A stretch of DNA of 64,000 bases from JANRLF01 sp033762815 (GTDB taxonomy: Bacteria; Bacteroidota; Bacteroidia; Chitinophagales; CAIOSU01), in the NCBI GenBank assembly GCA_033762815.1, contig JANRLF010000001.1, positions 124,001 through 188,000 of the forward strand, given 5' to 3'. Every line of letters starts with the position of its first letter. The stretch's first letter is position 1. The position numbers were made by a program, and so were the translations under genes. Below the pieces are notes generated by a model. That model was not told where the DNA came from. It saw nothing but the letters and a program-made list of their open reading frames with translations, and did not search any database. Of the stretch, positions 59,694 to 64,000 are shown piece after piece.

Positions 59694-62600
59694 CTTGCCA
59701 TATAATAACGATGAACTGGACAAGCTACTGAAGCAGTACTTGTTGGAAGCCGAGCGCGACCGGCTTGCCGACGAGGCTTTGGAGGCACATGCCGAATTCA
59801 TTTTCAGCGAAGAAGCCAGCGTATTGCCATCCGCAGCCAAGGAGCAAGAACTGTTGGGAAAACTACAAAATGCCTTTCCTTATGAAAGAAAAGCGCCGTT
59901 CAATTGGGCAAAGGGCTTAATGGTGCTTTCCGCCGTGTTGCTTATCGGCATATGTGGTTATCTGTTCATTCCTTCCCAAAATGACAAGCAGGTAGCCAGC
60001 ATAGAGGAATCGCCCTCGCAGCCAGAATACTTTGAAAAGGCTCCTTTCAGCCCCGGTGCCCCTACCTTGGGCGATTCCATTTCTGATAATGGCCAGACCA
60101 TCCTCTGGATTCCCCGCCCGCCTGACATGCCACTTAACAATTCCACCATCCAAGTGCCGGCACCCCTTAATCACTTAGCCACTATTAGCGTTTCGGAAAG
60201 TATGCGCGGCCTAATGCAACATCTGCTGGCCGACCATTATGGGTACCTTCAAAAGGTAAAGTCGGAAATCGTGTATGTAAAAACAGATAGGGACGTATAT
60301 CAGCCCGGTGACGATATGTACCTATCCATTTTTGTAAGGGATGAAGCTAGCCTAAAGCCTTCACCCATCAGTGAAATTGTGAAACTGCAGTTGCTGGATG
60401 CCAATAAAAAGCCAATCATCGCTACCCAGGTGGTATTGGAAAATGGCTTTGCGAAAGCGCACCTTTCACTCGCCAATGCGTTGCCAGAAGGCTTGTATCA
60501 ACTTACCGCACATACCGACTGGCAACTGAACCAAGCTTCGCAATCGCTTTTTAGCAAGAATATCCTGCTGGCCGAACCTATCCACTATTCCTCATTCGAT
60601 AGCAGCCAAATAACCGCCCTTAGCGGTAATACTCTCCTTACTGAGCCTGTAAACACTACCCTTAACCACGATTTGCAGATTGACCAAATTGAGGTAGGTT
60701 CCACGGTAGCGGAATTGAAAATACATTCCACCTTGGAAACCAAAGCCATCCTTTTTGGGCAAGTAAGGGGGCAAATCTATTATAACAAAATAATTGACCT
60801 AAAACCAGGAATCAATACCATTGAAGTGGCGCTTAAATCCTTTCCTACAGGCAATGCGCTGTTTACTTTGTTTAATCCATTGGGGGAGGCAATATCCACC
60901 CGGCAGGTACCTGTCAATGCAGCCAAGGGCTTACAAATCAACTTAAGCTTTAACAAGCTGCAATACCATATACGCGAGAAAGTGAAGCTGCAAGTGAGCG
61001 TAAAAGATGCAAAGGGCAACCCTTCACAAGGCCGATATGTGGTAAGCGTAACCGATAATAAGCCCCTCTCGCAAATGCTGGGCAATGAAACCAAGGATAT
61101 ACAATCCGTATTGACCTACCAATCAAGCCAGCATTTATCTGTAGGGGGCAATGCTCAGCAGGGCTTAACATTGTATCGCCCCGCCAGAAAAGTGTTTTCC
61201 GGTATAATCATAGACGAGCTTAGCGGCCAACCCCTAAAGGGCGTGGCCATAACAGTAAACGGTACCAAAGGTAAAACCACCACCGATGCCAAGGGCAGGT
61301 TCACCTTAAATGGCATTGACTTAAGCAATAGCAGAGAACTAAGCCTGAGCTATAAATTGGGCTTGATGACCTTTGTTATCAACCGTTATGAAGAAGATTT
61401 GCTGATACCATTCAGCGGCGATAATCGCAGGCTTTTCCAGCCCAGCATCAATTCGGCATTCCATCCTGTAATTGCGGGCGGCACACCCATTTCTGAGGGC
61501 GGTGTATTGCTGGGCCAAGTGACCGATTTGCACGGTATGCCTGTACCTTTTGCACATGTATCCGTCAACAACTATACTAAGGTGTACCAAGCCACTTGCG
61601 ATGGTAGGGGCTTTTATACCTTCACCGATTTGGGTGTTGGTCAATATGAAGTAATGGTGGATGCCCAAGGTTATGAAAGCCAAAAATCGAACCTAGTTTT
61701 CAAAAAAGGCGATGCTGCTATATTAGATATCCAATTGCCCTTGAAGGTGAATGTTGCCCCTATCAGTTTACAGCATAGAAAAATATCGCCCAACCAGCGC
61801 TACGGTTTCTTAAAACCTGAGCTGAGATGGATAGCGGCTAAAGATAAAGCTAGCCTGTTGAAAGCAGCACCTGAAGAAAATAAGGCGGCCCTGTTAGACT
61901 TCTTCAGGCAGATGGATTCCGTATCTGCCCAATCATATTACTTGAAGGGCAATAAAATCAAAGCCAACGAGCCTTATACCCTGTCATTCAGAAGCCTGAA
62001 ACAAATGGGTATGGAGAATGGGCTATCGGCAAGATATGCCAATACCCAACAGGCAGAAGAGGCGAGGTTGGGCTTATTGGATACAAGGTTGATGGAAGAG
62101 CTTTCCTACCCAGCTAATGACAAGAGCATTCCTTCCAGCTTTAAGCTCATCTACCATCAGTCGGCCGATTTTAAGCCCACGGTATATGGCACCAAGGAGC
62201 GGGTTACAAAGCCTAGTGATTTCAGGGCCACGCTGTATTGGAACGGTGATGTGCATCTGGACGAGAATGGGGAAGCGCTAATTGAGTTTTTTGCTGGTGA
62301 CGATTTAAGCAATTATATCGTTTCCGTGGAGGGCATTGACGATGAAGGCCAAACGGGGCAAGCCAATGCCCAGTTCAAAACTATTTTGCCTTATGGGGTA
62401 AAGGCCGAGTTGCCTGTGTTGACGGAGGTGACCAAGCATATCAAGGTTCCTTTAACTTTCGACAACTTTACGGGATACCAAGTAAATGGGGTATTGGAAA
62501 TGCATTTTCCCCCTGTTTTAACCAGTAAATTGCCCTCCAAGCAGGACTTTACCATTTTCCCTGCTAGAAAGGATACCATTTGGCTTGATTTGGAAGTGGA

Positions 62601-62703
62601 CATTAATCAAGCCACGGACAATGCCACTATCACTTTTACCGCTAACGGCTACATACAGACACTGACCCTTCTGGTAAGGGTTGACCGCAAAGAGCCTGAT
62701 TGA
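59680..62703 (+). CDS. Transmembrane anti-sigma-like protein fused to macroglobulin-type domains
   Basis: A 1007-residue protein. Residues 1-77 are a charged helical cytoplasmic domain, a membrane helix lies at about 78-97, and the rest is periplasmic. It contains an MG2-type domain (about 198-300; YVKTDRDVYQPGDDMYLSIF), two carboxypeptidase-regulatory-like domains (about 505-585 and 607-690) and an A2M-like end (WNGDVHLDENGEALIEFFAGDDLSNYIVSVEGI-type, about 868-900). The DNA overlaps the sigma factor by 14 bases, an arrangement found for ECF/anti-sigma pairs. I infer the N-terminus binds the sigma factor and the periplasmic part senses envelope damage or ligand. No bait-region thioester (GCGEQ) was seen, so it cannot trap proteases like true A2M. 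Confidence 0.8.
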   Translation: MEQPDLPYNNDELDKLLKQYLLEAERDRLADEALEAHAEFIFSEEASVLPSAAKEQELLGKLQNAFPYERKAPFNWAKGLMVLSAVLLIGICGYLFIPSQNDKQVASIEESPSQPEYFEKAPFSPGAPTLGDSISDNGQTILWIPRPPDMPLNNSTIQVPAPLNHLATISVSESMRGLMQHLLADHYGYLQKVKSEIVYVKTDRDVYQPGDDMYLSIFVRDEASLKPSPISEIVKLQLLDANKKPIIATQVVLENGFAKAHLSLANALPEGLYQLTAHTDWQLNQASQSLFSKNILLAEPIHYSSFDSSQITALSGNTLLTEPVNTTLNHDLQIDQIEVGSTVAELKIHSTLETKAILFGQVRGQIYYNKIIDLKPGINTIEVALKSFPTGNALFTLFNPLGEAISTRQVPVNAAKGLQINLSFNKLQYHIREKVKLQVSVKDAKGNPSQGRYVVSVTDNKPLSQMLGNETKDIQSVLTYQSSQHLSVGGNAQQGLTLYRPARKVFSGIIIDELSGQPLKGVAITVNGTKGKTTTDAKGRFTLNGIDLSNSRELSLSYKLGLMTFVINRYEEDLLIPFSGDNRRLFQPSINSAFHPVIAGGTPISEGGVLLGQVTDLHGMPVPFAHVSVNNYTKVYQATCDGRGFYTFTDLGVGQYEVMVDAQGYESQKSNLVFKKGDAAILDIQLPLKVNVAPISLQHRKISPNQRYGFLKPELRWIAAKDKASLLKAAPEENKAALLDFFRQMDSVSAQSYYLKGNKIKANEPYTLSFRSLKQMGMENGLSARYANTQQAEEARLGLLDTRLMEELSYPANDKSIPSSFKLIYHQSADFKPTVYGTKERVTKPSDFRATLYWNGDVHLDENGEALIEFFAGDDLSNYIVSVEGIDDEGQTGQANAQFKTILPYGVKAELPVLTEVTKHIKVPLTFDNFTGYQVNGVLEMHFPPVLTSKLPSKQDFTIFPARKDTIWLDLEVDINQATDNATITFTANGYIQTLTLLVRVDRKEPD

Positions 62704-62705
62704 CC

Positions 62706-63935
62706 TTATTCGAAATCAGCCAAAGAGCGGCGGATAATATCCACACATTCCAGCAACTGGCTTTCGTTGATGACCAATGGCGGGGCAAAGCGGATTTTAT
62801 CACCGTGGGTAGGTTTTGCCAGTAAGCCGTTCTCCATAAAACGCAGGCAAATGTTCCAGCCCATTTGTGGGTCGTCGCTATTGATTTCGATGGCGTTCAG
62901 AAGGCCTTTGCCTCTTACGGCTTTTATCAATGGGCTATTAAGGCCAACCAGTTCCTTTCTCAACAGGATGCCCATTTTTTCGGCATTTTCCATCAACCTT
63001 TCCTCTTTCACCACTTCCAGTGCGGCTATGGCCACTTTGCACGCCAAGGGATTTCCCCCAAAGGTGGAGCCATGCACGCCAGGAGTAATAACGCCCATTA
63101 CCGCATCATCGGCCAGCAAGGCAGAAACGGGCAACATGCCCCCTGATAAAGCTTTGCCTAATATTACCACGTCAGGACGTACGCCTTCATGGTCGCAGGC
63201 CAGCATTTTTCCCGTACGGGCAATACCGGTTTGTACCTCATCGGCAATAAACAGCACATTGGCGGCCTTACAGGTAGCATAGGCTTGTGAAAGATAGCCT
63301 TCAGAAGGTACAATCACTCCCGCTTCGCCTTGTATAGGCTCCACCAAAAAAGCGGCAACGTTGTTGTCTTTTAGGGCTTCTTTAAGTGCTGCTAAATCAT
63401 TGTAAGGAATACTGATAAACCCGGAAGTATGCGGCCCGAAATTAGTTCGGGCATCAGGGTCGCTCGATGCGGAAATAATGGTAATGGTGCGTCCATGGAA
63501 ATTGTGCCCGCAAACAACAATCTTGGCTTGGTCAGCAGCAATCCCCTTGCGTTCGTAGCCCCACTTGCGGGCAACTTTCAATGCACTTTCCACCGCTTCG
63601 GCACCGCTGTTCATGGGCAACAGTTTTTCATAGCCAAAGTATTGGCTAATGTACTGGGCATATTCGCCCAGAACCTCGTTATAAAATGCCCTGGAAGTAA
63701 GGGTTAGTTTTTGTGCTTGTTCTACCAATGCGGCCACAATTTTCGGATGGCAATGCCCTTGGCTCACTGCGGAATAGGCGGAAAGAAAATCGTAATACCG
63801 TTTCCCCTCCATATCCCAAACATATACCCCCTCACCACGAGACAAGACCACAGGCAGGGGATGGTAGTTGTGGGCTACATATTGTTCATCCAACTCAAGT
63901 GCATGGGCAGTGGCATTGTGCAGAGCAACGGGCAT
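62706..63935 (-). CDS. rocD: Ornithine aminotransferase
   Basis: Ornithine aminotransferase converts ornithine and 2-oxoglutarate to glutamate semialdehyde and glutamate with PLP. The 409-residue sequence has the family start NYHPLPVVLSRGEGVYVWD, the PLP-phosphate region MNSGAEAVESALKVARKWGYE, FLVEPIQGEAGVIVP, LFIADEVQTGIARTGKMLACDHE (Asp for the pyridine nitrogen) and the Schiff-base Lys in DVVILGKALSGGMLPVSALLA. GVHGSTFGGNPLACKVA completes the active site. Start ATG 63935. It ends 2 bases after the stop of the convergent macroglobulin-like gene. Upstream, to 64000, no further gene can be read. Confidence 0.97.
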   Translation of the reverse strand: MPVALHNATAHALELDEQYVAHNYHPLPVVLSRGEGVYVWDMEGKRYYDFLSAYSAVSQGHCHPKIVAALVEQAQKLTLTSRAFYNEVLGEYAQYISQYFGYEKLLPMNSGAEAVESALKVARKWGYERKGIAADQAKIVVCGHNFHGRTITIISASSDPDARTNFGPHTSGFISIPYNDLAALKEALKDNNVAAFLVEPIQGEAGVIVPSEGYLSQAYATCKAANVLFIADEVQTGIARTGKMLACDHEGVRPDVVILGKALSGGMLPVSALLADDAVMGVITPGVHGSTFGGNPLACKVAIAALEVVKEERLMENAEKMGILLRKELVGLNSPLIKAVRGKGLLNAIEINSDDPQMGWNICLRFMENGLLAKPTHGDKIRFAPPLVINESQLLECVDIIRRSLADFE

Positions 63936-64000
63936 GGCTAATTGATTTTGCTACATAAACATACGCAATTTGCTTTTGGTTTGCCATTTATAGTAGCAAG

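Noticed and set aside
59680..62703. True alpha-2-macroglobulin protease trap
   Set aside because: No thioester motif or bait region, and the length and domain order are those of a shorter MG2/CRD protein.

Overview
The window reads as a chromosomal segment of a Bacteroidota bacterium, probably an environmental member of the Chitinophagia/Saprospiria/Cytophagia side rather than the gut Bacteroidales. The evidence is the set of type IX secretion (T9SS) proteins: PorP/SprF, a PorE-like OmpA protein, and cargo with type A and type B C-terminal sorting domains and SprB repeats. Others are the yajC / YbbR-like / coaE order, a PorV-like/FadL-like outer-membrane protein, TAnnTTTG-like -7 promoter elements and frequent TTG/GTG starts. 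No rRNA, tRNA, CRISPR array, insertion sequence or integrase was seen.

Layout. 1-6.5 kb (minus strand): a secreted protein cut by the window edge, an APC permease, two overlapping family-4-type glycosyltransferases and recQ. 6.6-15.3 kb (plus): a small secreted protein, then a T9SS surface module (a 1402-residue glycine-rich SprB-repeat adhesin, PorP/SprF and a PorE-like OmpA protein), then a BtuF-like metal-chelate binding protein. 15.6-28.3 kb (plus): a nine-gene, tightly packed, A+T-rich cluster that is the most unusual part of the window. 28.4-42 kb: proS, a low-complexity secreted protein, an OmpP1/FadL-like protein, the nif3-like / zinc-ribbon / TPR / murB operon, a PfpI-like protein, a YqcI/YcgG-like protein with a small membrane protein, and a helical-repeat protein. 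42.2-45.7 kb: a second large T9SS cargo with SprB repeats and dockerin-like and cohesin-like modules. 46.3-48.9 kb: DUF1573 lipoprotein, yajC, YbbR-like, coaE. 48.9-64 kb: an asparaginase / transglutaminase / acyltransferase operon, a coiled-coil membrane protein, a TPMT-type methyltransferase with a PolB-like exonuclease, a CPA2 antiporter with a stress-protein tail, a GMC oxidoreductase, an ATP-grasp ligase pair, an ECF-type sigma factor overlapping a transmembrane macroglobulin-like protein, and rocD.

The nine-gene cluster (15649-28305) encodes, in order: a lipoprotein with a von Willebrand A (vWA)-like fold, a three-helix membrane protein, a tubulin/FtsZ-like GTPase, an 1150-residue actin/Hsp70-like ATPase with a long novel N-terminus, a single-pass protein with periplasmic and cytoplasmic domains, a MotA/ExbB/ZorA-like channel subunit with a long coiled-coil tail, a second vWA-like protein anchored in the membrane, a MotB/OmpA-like peptidoglycan-binding subunit with the expected membrane aspartate, and a retropepsin-like lipoprotein. 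Seven of the nine carry a signal, lipobox or membrane segments. I infer an envelope-spanning machine in which an ion-driven stator anchored to peptidoglycan acts with two cytoskeletal-type NTPases in the cytoplasm. It resembles Zorya only in the A/B stator pair: no helicase or nuclease effector is present. It also recalls the FtsZ-like / vWA / OmpA gene neighbourhoods described by Makarova and Koonin (2010). Its function (defence, membrane remodelling, envelope sensing or surface machinery) cannot be decided from sequence alone.
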